DNA from: Aeromicrobium sp. 9AM
Lineage (GTDB): Bacteria; Actinomycetota; Actinomycetes; Propionibacteriales; Nocardioidaceae
NCBI RefSeq assembly: GCF_902506105.1
Contig: NZ_LR733304.1
Location: 2,491,832-2,555,831, forward strand
Length of the DNA: 64,000 nt
Reading direction: 5' to 3'
Each line of letters opens with the position of its first letter. The first letter of the stretch is position 1. Below the pieces are notes generated by a model. It was not told where the DNA came from. It was given only the letters and a program-made list of their open reading frames with translations, and searched no databases. Positions 1-10,418 of the stretch are shown here, one piece after another. The translations under genes were made by a program, and so were the position numbers.

Positions 1-1
1 C

Positions 2-916
2 GTCGTGGCGTACGCGTCGCACGCCGAGACGATCGACCACGTCATGACCACGCCGGTGACAGGGGACGGGCATCGTCAGGCGCCGGTCTCGCAGCACATC
101 ACGCCGTCCCTCGAGGCGGCGGCGAGCGACGCCGGACCGTTCAAGGACATGGGCTGCCACGTGGGGTTCACGCAGACCGCGACACCGTCGTGGGACGGTT
201 GCACGTTCGCCGACAAGGGCGCCCGACAACGGGTCGTGGTGCTCGGTGACTCGATCGGCGGCGCGGTCGCCCCCGCCGTGATCGCGGCCGGCGAGCAGCG
301 CGGCTGGGCGGTGACGGTCTGGGCGAAGAGCCGCTGCCCGATGGCCGACGTCACAAAGTTCGATCCCGAGCTCGGCGGCGCGTACGGCGCGTGCGACGTG
401 TTCCGCGAGGCGGCCCTGCGCCAGATCGAGGAGCGTCGTCCGGACCTCGTCGTGCTGGCGATGAGCCGGCTCTCGACCGGCGAGCTGGCGGTGGACGGCT
501 CCGATCGAGTCACCGAGGGCCGCGAAGCCGTGGTCCTGGCGACCCGCGGCCTGGAGCGTACGATCGACCGGCTCCACGCGGCCGGCATCGGCGTCGTGCT
601 GTCGGACTCGCCCAACCGGGCGCCGTTCTTCCCGACGAGCTGCCTCGCGCAGAAGCGCGACGTCAGTCGGTGCACCTTCCCGGTCGACCGACAGCCTTCG
701 GTCATGGCCGCCGCCGCACGGCTGATGCCCGACGAGGCCGCACTCGTCGATGCCAACGCGACGGCCTGCCCCGGCGACACCTGCCTGCCGGTGGTCGGCG
801 GCGTCGTCGTCTATCGCGACAAGCTCCACTTCACCCAGACCTTCGCCAGGACCCTCGCAGACCGGTTCGCCGCGGGGATCGATGCGGCCATGGCACGTGA
901 AGCGCGGGGCGGCTGA
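2..916 (+). CDS. SGNH-hydrolase domain, probable C-terminal part of an acyltransferase-3 protein (5' partial)
   Basis: The reading frame is open to the left edge, so the N-terminus lies outside the window. The visible part has the SGNH block I nucleophile (VVVLGDSIGG, about residues 77-86 of the visible frame) and the late Asp-x-x-His block (DKLHFT) near the C-terminus. Four or more cysteines (CPM, GACD, SCLA, CPGDTC) suggest an extracytoplasmic, disulfide-containing domain. In actinobacteria this domain usually follows a ten-helix acyltransferase-3 (OafA/YrhL-type) membrane module that O-acylates surface sugars. That fusion is inferred, since only the SGNH half is visible. It converges with the next gene, one base apart. 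Confidence 0.75.
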   Translation, partial: VVAYASHAETIDHVMTTPVTGDGHRQAPVSQHITPSLEAAASDAGPFKDMGCHVGFTQTATPSWDGCTFADKGARQRVVVLGDSIGGAVAPAVIAAGEQRGWAVTVWAKSRCPMADVTKFDPELGGAYGACDVFREAALRQIEERRPDLVVLAMSRLSTGELAVDGSDRVTEGREAVVLATRGLERTIDRLHAAGIGVVLSDSPNRAPFFPTSCLAQKRDVSRCTFPVDRQPSVMAAAARLMPDEAALVDANATACPGDTCLPVVGGVVVYRDKLHFTQTFARTLADRFAAGIDAAMAREARGG

Positions 917-917
917 G

Positions 918-1208
918 TCAGCCGACGCCCTCGATGATGCGGATCTCGCGCTCCGCCCCGTCACCCAGCGCTTGGAGAGCCGCCTGGTAGCCGTCGCTGT
1001 GATACGCCGCGACCGCCGCATCGACGCTCTCGAACTCGATCAGCGTCGTGCGCTCGGTCGTGCCGGACTCGAACGCGTGCGCCGGGTTGCCCCGGGCGAG
1101 GAACGTGCCACCCGCCGCGCGCATCGCCGGGCCGGCGAGCTCGATGTAGGCGGCGAGCCGTTCCTCGTCGTGGACGACGGTGAACGTGTTGATCCAGTAG
1201 GCAACCAT
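918..1208 (-). CDS. DUF1330 family protein
   Basis: A 96-residue protein of the dimeric alpha/beta-barrel DUF1330 type. The typical opening (MVAYWINTFTVVHDEERLAAYIELAGPAM) and the Glu-rich core (TLIEFESVDAAVAAYHSDGYQAAL) match that family, whose biochemical role is undefined. It starts at an ATG 36 nt after the stop of the acyl-CoA dehydrogenase on the same strand, so the two are probably cotranscribed. No signal peptide, so cytoplasmic. Length is normal for the family. Confidence 0.8.
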   Translation of the reverse strand: MVAYWINTFTVVHDEERLAAYIELAGPAMRAAGGTFLARGNPAHAFESGTTERTTLIEFESVDAAVAAYHSDGYQAALQALGDGAEREIRIIEGVG

Positions 1209-1244
1209 GATGTGTCCTTCGGTCGTGGTCAGCGGTGGTGGTGG

Positions 1245-2387
1245 TCAGCGCGCGAGGTCACGGGCGATGACGAGGCGCTGGATCTGGTTGGTGCCCTCGA
1301 AGATCTGCATGACCTTGGCCTCGCGCATGTAGCGCTCGACCGGGAAGTCGCGGGTGTAGCCGGCACCGCCGAACACCTGCACAGCGTCGGTGGTGACCTT
1401 CATGGCGTTGTCGGTGCAGATGAGCTTGGCGATCGACGCCTGCCGGGAGAACTTCTGCCCTGCGTCCTTCAACCGCGCCGCCGCCAGATAGGTCGCCCGC
1501 GCCGACTCCACCGCAGCGGACATGTCGGCGAGCACGAAGCCCAGCCCCTGGTGGTCGATGATCGCCTTGCCGAACGTCTGGCGGTCCTTGGCGTACGCGA
1601 TCGCGGCGTCCAGGGCACCCTGCGCCAGGCCGGTCGCGACGGCGGCGATGCCCAGGCGTCCGGAGTCCAGGCCCGCAAGGGCGATCGGCAGGCCCTGGCC
1701 CTCGTCGCCGAGCCGGCGCTCGGCCGGTATGCGGACGTCGTCGAACAGCATCGTCGCGGTGGTCGAGCCCATCAGGCCCATCTTCTGCTCCGGGTGGTCC
1801 GCAGTCAGACCCGGCGTGTCCGCCGGCACCAAGAAGCAGGAGATTCCACGGCCGCCGTCGTCGGACGTACGGGCCATGACCTTGTAGAAGTCGGCCTTGC
1901 CGCCGTGCGTCGTCCACGCCTTCGCACCGTTGAGCACGTACGAGTCGCCGTCGCGGACGGCTCGCGTCTTCATCGCCGCCGGGTCCGACCCGGCGTGCGC
2001 CTCCGACAGGCAGTACGCCCCGAGCTGCTCACCCGACAACATCTCGGGCAGCCACTGCTTGCGCTGCTCGTCGGTGCCGGCGGTGAACAGGCCGAAGCAC
2101 GACAACGCGTGCACGCTGACGCCCACGCCAACCGACGCCGACACCGCCGCGATCTCCTCCAGCACCTGCAGGTAGACCTCGTACGGCTGGCCGCCCCCGC
2201 CGAACTCCTCGGGATAGGGCAGCGACAGCAGACCGGCCCGGCCCAGCGTCCGGAACACCTCGCGCGGGAACTCACCCGACGCCTCGATCTGCGCGACCTT
2301 GGGGGCCAGCTCCTTCGCGACGATGTCACGGGTCAGAGCGATCAGGTCGGAGGCTTCCTCGGACGGCATCAGACGAGTGGCAGGCAT
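1245..2387 (-). CDS. acyl-CoA dehydrogenase, short/medium-chain type
   Basis: A 380-residue flavoprotein of the acyl-CoA dehydrogenase family, which oxidises acyl-CoA to the trans-2-enoyl-CoA in beta-oxidation or branched-chain amino-acid breakdown and passes electrons to ETF. Visible are the helical N-domain (EEFGGGGQPYEVY), family signature 1 (CLSEAHAGSD, about residues 130-140), the middle beta-domain (KAWTTHGGKADFY), signature 2 (QVFGGAGYTRDFP) and the C-terminal FEGTNQIQRL, whose Glu is the usual catalytic base of this subfamily. Length and domain order are normal. It precedes the DUF1330 gene in a probable two-gene operon. Substrate chain length cannot be told from sequence alone. Confidence 0.93.
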   Translation of the reverse strand: MPATRLMPSEEASDLIALTRDIVAKELAPKVAQIEASGEFPREVFRTLGRAGLLSLPYPEEFGGGGQPYEVYLQVLEEIAAVSASVGVGVSVHALSCFGLFTAGTDEQRKQWLPEMLSGEQLGAYCLSEAHAGSDPAAMKTRAVRDGDSYVLNGAKAWTTHGGKADFYKVMARTSDDGGRGISCFLVPADTPGLTADHPEQKMGLMGSTTATMLFDDVRIPAERRLGDEGQGLPIALAGLDSGRLGIAAVATGLAQGALDAAIAYAKDRQTFGKAIIDHQGLGFVLADMSAAVESARATYLAAARLKDAGQKFSRQASIAKLICTDNAMKVTTDAVQVFGGAGYTRDFPVERYMREAKVMQIFEGTNQIQRLVIARDLAR

Positions 2388-2617
2388 GGACTTCCTCGGT
2401 CGATCTCGATGGACAGCACCAGACTACGGCGACTCGGCCGACGGGCGGAGGGGCCCGTGCGGGTCCAGCGTCCGGGCATGGCCCGCCCGGAGGACGTGGC
2501 CCGCTCAGCGGCTGATCCGAGTGCCGCTGGGTGTGGCGACCGGGAAATCGGGTACCCCTCCCGGGACAACGGCACGCGTCCTTCGTGATGCGCGCCGCTC
2601 GAGAGAGGGAGATCGAC

Positions 2618-3178
2618 ATGGACGACAACTGGTGGGTATGGGTGCTGGTTGCCCTGGCCGTCATCGCGATCATCGCGATCATTGGCATCACGATGCGCAA
2701 CCGTGCGCGTCTGAAGGCGGTCCAGCGTGACCGCCACCGTGCCGGAGAGCTGCGCGAGGAGGCCGAGGTCAGCGGCATCGAGGCCAGTCGCCGCGAGGCT
2801 GACGCCGCTGCCGCGCGCGCCGAGGCCGAGGAGGCCCGCGTCGCTGCCGAGCAGCTCGCACGTCAGGCGAAGCAGCACGAGCAGGAGGCCGGCCAGGTGC
2901 GCGCGGAGGCGGGTGACCGGCTCGCCGAGGCGGACCGGCTCGACCCCGACCTCGACGGCGACGGACGTACGGACCGGGACCTCGTAAGCAACGAGCGCGT
3001 GGCCGACGACCGCGTCGGTGGCGACCGGATCGACAACGACCGGCTGGCAGACGACCAGCTCACCGATGACCGCCTTGCAGACAACCGCCTCGCGGGTGAC
3101 CGGGTCGCGGATGATCGGCTCGGCGACGACCGACCCGCCGGCGAGCACGTACGTGACACCCGCCGGGACGTTCCCTAG
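2618..3178 (+). CDS. single-pass membrane protein with coiled coil and pentapeptide-periodic acidic tail
   Basis: Start chosen at the ATG at 2618, preceded by an AGGGAG ribosome site; longer in-frame starts lack one. The 186-residue product has a short N-terminus (MDDNWWVW), one transmembrane helix (VLVALAVIAIIAIIGITM), a long Ala/Glu/Arg-rich coiled coil (about 30-100), and a charged tail in which nine consecutive pentapeptides follow the pattern hydrophobic-x-x-Asp/Asn-Arg/Gln. I do not recognise a named family. The topology suggests a membrane-anchored filament- or spacer-like protein. It lies just before, and in the same direction as, the BtuF-like receptor gene (19 nt gap), but that gene seems to have its own promoter. 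Confidence 0.7.
   Translation: MDDNWWVWVLVALAVIAIIAIIGITMRNRARLKAVQRDRHRAGELREEAEVSGIEASRREADAAAARAEAEEARVAAEQLARQAKQHEQEAGQVRAEAGDRLAEADRLDPDLDGDGRTDRDLVSNERVADDRVGGDRIDNDRLADDQLTDDRLADNRLAGDRVADDRLGDDRPAGEHVRDTRRDVP
2999..3133 (+). repeat. nine tandem 15-bp units encoding [VLI]xx[DN][RQ] pentapeptides
   Basis: Units read VADDR, VGGDR, IDNDR, LADDQ, LTDDR, LADNR, LAGDR, VADDR, LGDDR. The DNA copies differ at many positions while the residue pattern holds, so selection at protein level, not recent slippage, best explains them. The pattern does not match the A(D/N)LxX consensus of the pentapeptide-repeat (Rfr) family. Confidence 0.75.
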
Positions 3179-3191
3179 CCCTGCCTAGAGT
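3175..3191 (+). promoter_or_regulatory. leaderless promoter -10 (TAGAGT) with overlapping CTAG inverted repeat, possible iron box
   Basis: TAGAGT at 3186-3191 lies six bases before the ATG at 3198 with no ribosome site, the layout of a leaderless actinobacterial gene. CTAGCCCTGCCTAG (3175-3188) overlaps it. Read on the other strand it resembles the first half of the DtxR/IdeR iron-box consensus (TTAGGTTAGGCTAA) at about 10 of 14 positions. Iron control is only a suggestion. Confidence 0.35.
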
Positions 3192-3197
3192 GACGTC

Positions 3198-3968
3198 ATG
3201 ACAACCGCGGCGGACGATCTCGGCCATCAGGTCGAGGTCGTCCGTCCGGCGCGTCGTGTCGTGTCGCTCGTGCCGTCGCTGACCGAGGCCGTCGCCGCCA
3301 CCCGGCCCGATGCCTTGGTCGGCGTCACCGACTGGTGCACGCATCCAGCCGATCTCGACGTGCCGCGGGTGCGCGGCACCAAGAACCCGGATCGGGCCGC
3401 GATCGCCGCCCTCGAGCCCGACCTCGTGCTGGCCAATCGCGAGGAGAACCGCGAGCTCGACGTCCAGCGGCTCCGCGACGCGGGCATGGCCGTCTGGGTC
3501 ACGGTCATCGAGACCGTCGATGAGGCGTTCGCGTCGATGGAGCGGATGTTCACCGAAGGCCTCGGCTGGGACTCGCCGGGCTGGCTCGACGAGGCCCGCG
3601 CGGTGTGGGCCGACCCCGCACCGGACTCGGGCCGCCGCGTGGCGATCCCGATCTGGCGCGATCCGTGGATGGTGGTCGGCGGCCGTACGTTCACCGGTGA
3701 CCTCGTCGCGCGCCTCGGCCTCGTCAACGCGTTCGGCGAAGGCGACGAGCGCTATCCCCAGGTCGACCTCGCCGACATCGACTCCCCCGACGTCGACCTG
3801 GTCCTGCTGCCCGACGAGCCTTACGTCTTCACGGCCGACGACGGACCCGAGGCCTTCGCGCACACGCCGACCCGGCTCGTGTCGGGGCGGTCACTGACCT
3901 GGTACGGGCCGTCGATGCTGACCGCCCGCGCCGAGCTCGAGTCGACGCTCGACCACGGCCCGCCGTAG
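3198..3968 (+). CDS. helical-backbone metal receptor (BtuF/FepB-like) without signal peptide
   Basis: A 256-residue protein of the periplasmic-binding-protein type III fold (BtuF/TroA-like). The family opening RRVVSLVPSLTEAVAATRPDALVGVTDWC (about 19-47) and the KNPDRAAIAALEPDLVLANREENRELDVQRL segment (about 61-92) are typical of cobalamin/siderophore-binding proteins. Homologous ABC receptors carry a lipoprotein signal, but this one begins MTTAADDLGHQVEVV with no hydrophobic segment or lipobox, so it is predicted to stay in the cytoplasm. No permease or ATPase genes are adjacent. It may therefore be an orphan cytosolic metal/cobalamin-binding protein. The start has no Shine-Dalgarno but a TAGAGT -10 six bases upstream, consistent with leaderless translation. 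Confidence 0.8.
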   Translation: MTTAADDLGHQVEVVRPARRVVSLVPSLTEAVAATRPDALVGVTDWCTHPADLDVPRVRGTKNPDRAAIAALEPDLVLANREENRELDVQRLRDAGMAVWVTVIETVDEAFASMERMFTEGLGWDSPGWLDEARAVWADPAPDSGRRVAIPIWRDPWMVVGGRTFTGDLVARLGLVNAFGEGDERYPQVDLADIDSPDVDLVLLPDEPYVFTADDGPEAFAHTPTRLVSGRSLTWYGPSMLTARAELESTLDHGPP

Positions 3969-3981
3969 CGGAGGCACGCCG

Positions 3982-5343
3982 CTAGGGCTTCTTGGCCGCC
4001 GTTGCCTTGCGGGCCGCGGCACGCGAGACCGCCTTGCGGGGCTCCCGGGCGTCGACCGTGACGGGCTTGAGCGCGACGACCGGCGGCGTCTCGCCGACGA
4101 TCGCGTTGTGGCTGCCCCAGACGAGGTACTTGGCCGTGAGGTTGATCATCGTGGCGAACCGGTTGCGGTTGCCGAGCAGCGTCGCGACGTGCAGGCCGAC
4201 CCAGATGATCCAGGCCGGGAAGCCCGTCAGCCGCGGCAGGAACTTGATCTCGGCGACGGCGGACGAACGTCCGATCGTCGCCATCGTGCCCTTGTCCTTG
4301 TACTTGAACGGCTTGATGGTCTTGCCCTTGAGCTCCGCCTTGATGAACTTGGCGACGTGCTTGCCGCCCTGGATCGCGGGCTGCGCGAGCTGCGGCAGCG
4401 GCTCCTCGGGGCTGACCGAGACGTCGCCGATCGCGAAGACGTCCTTCATGCCCTTGACCCGCAGGTGCTCGTCGGTCTCGATGCGGCCGCCGCGACCCTG
4501 GGGGACGGACCAGTCCTGGACCGTCGGGTGCGCGGTGATGCCACTGGCCCACACGACGATGCCGGCCGGCAGGAACTCCTGCTCGCCGTTGTGCTCGACG
4601 AGCACACCGTCCTCGCGGACCTCCTTGACGGCGGTCTCGAGGCGCAGGTCGACGTCGCGCTTCTCGAGCGACTTCCTGGCGTAGTCGCGCAGCTTGGGGT
4701 GGAACGGGCCGAGGACGTGCGGCATCATCTCGATCAGCGTGATGTGGACGCGCTTGCGGTCGAGCTCGGGATAGGTCACCGGCATGTCGTTGTTGCGCAG
4801 CTCGGCGAACGCGCCGGCGGTCTCGACGCCGGTGGCGCCACCGCCGACCACGATGATGCGCAGGTCGCGGTCCTGGCCGTTGACCGCGGCATCCTCGAGG
4901 GCGGCGAACATCTTGTCGCGCACCGCGAGTGCCTGCGAGCGGCGGTAGAGCGGCATCGCGAGCTCGGCGGCGCCGGGGATGCCGAAGAAGTTGGCGGTCA
5001 CGCCCACGGCGATGACGAGGTAGTCGTACTTGACCTCGACGCCGCCGTCGAGCTTGAGCGTCTTGCTCTCGTGGTCCATGGACTCGACGAGGCCCTTGAG
5101 GAACCGCACGTTGCTCTGCTTGGAGCGGATCGCGCGCAGGAACCAGGTGATGTCGCCGGGGTTGAGGCTGGCGGTCGCGACCTGGTAGAGCAGCGGCTGG
5201 AAGGTGTTGTACGTGTGACGGTCGATCAGCGTCACGTCGACGTCGGCGCGCTTGAGCTTGCGGACGGCTGCGATCCCTCCGAATCCGCCCCCGACCACGA
5301 CGACGTGAGGACGTTTCTGACCGGGAACAGTGCTTTCTGGCAT
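3982..5343 (-). CDS. ndh: type II NADH dehydrogenase (NDH-2)
   Basis: A 453-residue membrane-peripheral flavoprotein that passes electrons from NADH to menaquinone without proton pumping. The FAD Rossmann motif VVVVGGGFGGIAAVRKL is at about 14-30 and the NAD-binding Rossmann motif IIVVGGGATGVETAGAFAEL near 164-183. The family segments RHTYNTFQPLLYQVAT, EHLRVKGMKDVFAIGDV and AQPAIQGGKHVAKFI (quinone-site region) are present. A hydrophobic C-terminal stretch (LTGFPAWIIWVGLHVATLLGN) would seat it on the membrane. The tail ends in an Ala/Lys-rich stretch (VSRAAARKATAAKKP). Length fits the family. It appears monocistronic, with the following membrane-protein gene ending about 85 nt upstream of it. 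Confidence 0.93.
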   Translation of the reverse strand: MPESTVPGQKRPHVVVVGGGFGGIAAVRKLKRADVDVTLIDRHTYNTFQPLLYQVATASLNPGDITWFLRAIRSKQSNVRFLKGLVESMDHESKTLKLDGGVEVKYDYLVIAVGVTANFFGIPGAAELAMPLYRRSQALAVRDKMFAALEDAAVNGQDRDLRIIVVGGGATGVETAGAFAELRNNDMPVTYPELDRKRVHITLIEMMPHVLGPFHPKLRDYARKSLEKRDVDLRLETAVKEVREDGVLVEHNGEQEFLPAGIVVWASGITAHPTVQDWSVPQGRGGRIETDEHLRVKGMKDVFAIGDVSVSPEEPLPQLAQPAIQGGKHVAKFIKAELKGKTIKPFKYKDKGTMATIGRSSAVAEIKFLPRLTGFPAWIIWVGLHVATLLGNRNRFATMINLTAKYLVWGSHNAIVGETPPVVALKPVTVDAREPRKAVSRAAARKATAAKKP

Positions 5344-5427
5344 GTCCTCAGTCTATCGAGCGGCCCTACGAGGACGCACATCGCGGGCGGCTGTTGTGAC
5401 GACTCTCATGTCCGGACAAAATCCAGG

Positions 5428-6303
5428 TCAGCTGCGTCGGCGCCTGCGCACCAGGAGGACCACGGAAACCGCGATCGCCACCAGGCACAGCGGCATGACG
5501 ACCCACGACAGCACCGCGAGGTCGCGGTAGGAGTCGCGCACCTCGGCCTCGGTCAGGTGCGCCCAGTTCATGCCCGACTCGAGCTGCTGCTTGACCAGCT
5601 CCTCGCGAGCGAACTCGTACATCACGAGGAACACCGCGCAGCCCGCGGCGATGATCGACGAGACGATCAGCACGATGAGCGACAGGATCTTGATCGCGTC
5701 GGTCGGCGCCTGCTGGCGCGGCGGAGCGTACGCGTGGGGGTGGGCCGCCCACTGCTGCTGCGCACCGGGCTGCTGGCCCTGCTCCGTGAACGTCGATGGG
5801 GGCGCCGACGTGGGCGGCAGCGGCGGAGGCCAGCCGGGGGGCGCGGCCGGCGCGGGCTCGTCCTTGCCACTGAGCAGCGCGAACCACCGGCGTACGTCGG
5901 GCGTCCAGACCTGGACCACGAACGCCATCGCCATGAAGCTCAACAGGATCGAGACGAACGAGCCCTGCACGAGGCCCAGCAGCGCCATCGGGGGTGTCGT
6001 GATGGTCAGCATGATGCGGCTGACCGCGTGCCCCATCGCGGTGTAGATCGCGAAGACGACCACGGATGCCGCCAGGAGCGCCAGCGTCCCGAGGAAGACC
6101 CGGTAGATCGTCTCCGCGTCACCGCGATCGAGCCCCTCGGTGACGAGCGGATCGGTGAAGCGCTTGACCTGCTCCTCGCCGCTCTCGGAGTACCAGCCGG
6201 TCAGCACGACGACGGCCTGCACCGCGTGGAACACGCCGATCACGCCGAGGTAGGCGCACGCCCGCGTCAGTCGCGTCGGGCGCTCAGCGCGGTGCTCGGT
6301 CAT
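5428..6303 (-). CDS. multi-pass membrane protein with proline-rich linker, unknown function
   Basis: Start placed at the ATG at 6303 (MTEHRAERPTRLT), because a longer frame would run into the clpB coding region. The 291-residue product has about five hydrophobic helices (about 15-37, 66-88, 98-128, 195-222, 262-286). Between the third and fourth is a low-complexity cytoplasmic-looking linker rich in Pro, Gln and Ala (PPGWPPPLPPTSAPPS, GAQQQWAAHPHAYAPP). It ends with an Arg-rich tail (LLVRRRRRS). I do not recognise a family. It sits 34 nt after clpB on the same strand, but there is no functional reason to link them. Confidence 0.7.
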   Translation of the reverse strand: MTEHRAERPTRLTRACAYLGVIGVFHAVQAVVVLTGWYSESGEEQVKRFTDPLVTEGLDRGDAETIYRVFLGTLALLAASVVVFAIYTAMGHAVSRIMLTITTPPMALLGLVQGSFVSILLSFMAMAFVVQVWTPDVRRWFALLSGKDEPAPAAPPGWPPPLPPTSAPPSTFTEQGQQPGAQQQWAAHPHAYAPPRQQAPTDAIKILSLIVLIVSSIIAAGCAVFLVMYEFAREELVKQQLESGMNWAHLTEAEVRDSYRDLAVLSWVVMPLCLVAIAVSVVLLVRRRRRS

Positions 6304-6337
6304 CCACCCATTCCAACATGTCGCCCAAGGAGCGAGG

Positions 6338-8926
<2,589 letters not shown>

Positions 8927-8964
8927 GGCGATTCTCCTGGGATGGAACGGGTGTCACTCATCTC

Positions 8965-8997
8965 AACGTCTTCAAAGTTGAGTCCATTCCTATCAAC
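8965..8997 (-). promoter_or_regulatory. clpB promoter: HAIR-like HspR operator plus SigH/SigE-like promoter
   Basis: On the top strand GTTGAGT (8977-8983), seven bases, then TATCAAC (8991-8997) form a near-perfect match to the HspR operator consensus CTTGAGT-N7-ACTCAAG. The same right arm and spacing recur upstream of dnaK. On the coding strand GGAAT (8990-8986), 18 bases, then GTT (8967-8965) fits the GGAA/GTT class of stress sigma promoter known for clpB in mycobacteria, which would put the operator inside the promoter. Confidence 0.7.
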
Positions 8998-9069
8998 TTC
9001 CCCTTCGCTCGCAAGCTCGCTCCCGCGACTCCGTCGCTAGGGACCGGTTTCGTGCCAATCAGGCAGAGA

Positions 9070-9219
9070 TCAGCCGTCGCCGTACGGGAAGTCGGTGTCG
9101 GGCTGGCTCGACGTACGCGGATCGCGCACCGGCTCGTCCGCCCCGCGGTCACGTACGCTCGGCGCCTCGCGGTCCTCACCGCGCTCAGGCTCCAGGAACT
9201 CCGCCGGCATCTCAGTCAT
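9070..9219 (-). CDS. small acidic hypothetical protein (49 aa)
   Basis: A short ORF starting at the ATG at 9219 with a strong GAGGAG ribosome site seven bases upstream; the product is MTEMPAEFLEPERGEDREA followed by 30 mostly charged, disorder-like residues ending FPYGDG. No domain or membrane segment is visible. The good ribosome site is the main support. It is divergent from the nickel/cobalt transporter and lies upstream of the clpB promoter. I do not recognise a family. Confidence 0.5.
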   Translation of the reverse strand: MTEMPAEFLEPERGEDREAPSVRDRGADEPVRDPRTSSQPDTDFPYGDG

Positions 9220-9331
9220 GCCATCTCCTCGCACATCGATAAGTGTGTCCTGCATCACACTAGGTCGGTCGTGGCCTCCCAGCAAGGACGCCTGAGTACC
9301 GTGACTGCCAGAGACAGACCGCGGGGGACAC

Positions 9332-10418
9332 ATGCCGACCATGACGCTCAGCAGGCTGAGCCGCGCTGAACGTCGGTCGCTCGGCGGCATGACGACCGCC
9401 ATCGTGCTGCTCCACGTGGTCGGTTGGGGCCTGCTGGCGATCACGACGTCGCAGCACCTGAGTCTCGGCACGGCAGGCGTCTTCGGCCTCGGCCTCGGGA
9501 TCACGGCCTACACGCTGGGACTGCGGCATGCGTTCGACGCCGACCACATCGCCGCGATCGACAACGTCACCCGCAAGCTCATGACCGAGCGCCGCGATGG
9601 TCCCCGGCCCCTGTCAGTGGGCTTCTGGTTCTCCCTGGGCCACTCCAGCGTGGTCGTCGTCCTGTGCCTCCTCCTGGCAGCCGGCATGCGGGCCATTGGG
9701 GCACAGGTCGCCGACGACTCGTCGACCCTCCAGGAGGCGACCGGGATCATCGGCACGAGCGTCTCGGGGCTCTTCCTGATCACGATCGGGGTCATCAATG
9801 CCGGCGTCCTCATCGGCATCCTGCGGGTCACCCGGGAGATGCGCCGGCGACTTCGACGAGGCCGAGCTCGAGCACCACCTGCACCACCGCGGCCTGCTCA
9901 ACCGGCTCCTTGCCCGCTTCACCGGGTCGGTCACCAAGCCGGTCCACATGTACCCGGTCGGGCTGCTGTTCGGCCTCGGGTTCGACACCCCCACCGAGGT
10001 CTCCCTCCTGGCGCTCGCCGCCGGCGCCGCGACCCTCCAGCTCCCCTGGTACGCCCTGCTGATCCTGCCGATCCTGTTCACGGCCGGCATGTGCGCGTTC
10101 GACAGCCTCGACGGCGCCTTCATGGGAATGGCCTACGACTGGGCGTTCCTCAACCCCGCGCGCAAGGTCTTCTACAACGTGACGATGACGGGCCTGTCCG
10201 TCGTCGTCGCCTTGGTGATCGGCGGGATCGAGATCGTCGGACTGCTCGGCAGTCGCCTCGGGATCGAGACGGGACCGGTGGCCCGGATCAGCGCGATCGA
10301 CCTCGACCACGTCGGCTACGCGATCGTCGGGCTCTTCGCCCTGACGTGGGTGGTCGCGGTCGCCGTGTGGCGCCTCGGCCGGATCGAGGAACGCTGGTCC
10401 GGGCCGGGCGCTCAGTAG
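9332..10418 (+). pseudogene. NiCoT-family nickel/cobalt transporter split by a frameshift
   Basis: Two frames together make a full NiCoT (HoxN/NixA-like) permease. The first runs from the ATG at 9332 (preceded by GGGGGA) and carries the metal signature LRHAFDADHIAAIDNVTRK and the FSLGHSSVVV motif, ending around IGILRVTREMR. The second, shifted by +1 near 9842-9848, begins GDFDEAELEHHLHHRG and carries LFGLGFDTPTEVSLLALA and the last helices, stopping at 10418. Family members have the two halves continuous (typically MRRG(D/E)(Y/F)DEAELE at the junction), so a loss of two bases or gain of one at about 9845 is likely. This could be a true mutation or an assembly error. Without repair nickel/cobalt uptake by this gene would be lost. 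Confidence 0.8.

Noticed and set aside
750-2588. About 610-codon plus-strand frame across DUF1330 and the acyl-CoA dehydrogenase
   Set aside because: Lies over two well-supported minus-strand genes and has no recognisable protein motif.
9001-9060. CGCTCGCAAGCTCGCTCCCGCG-like stretch downstream of the clpB promoter as a repeat element
   Set aside because: Only one copy seen and no clear inverted arms; could be a degraded palindrome but cannot be supported.
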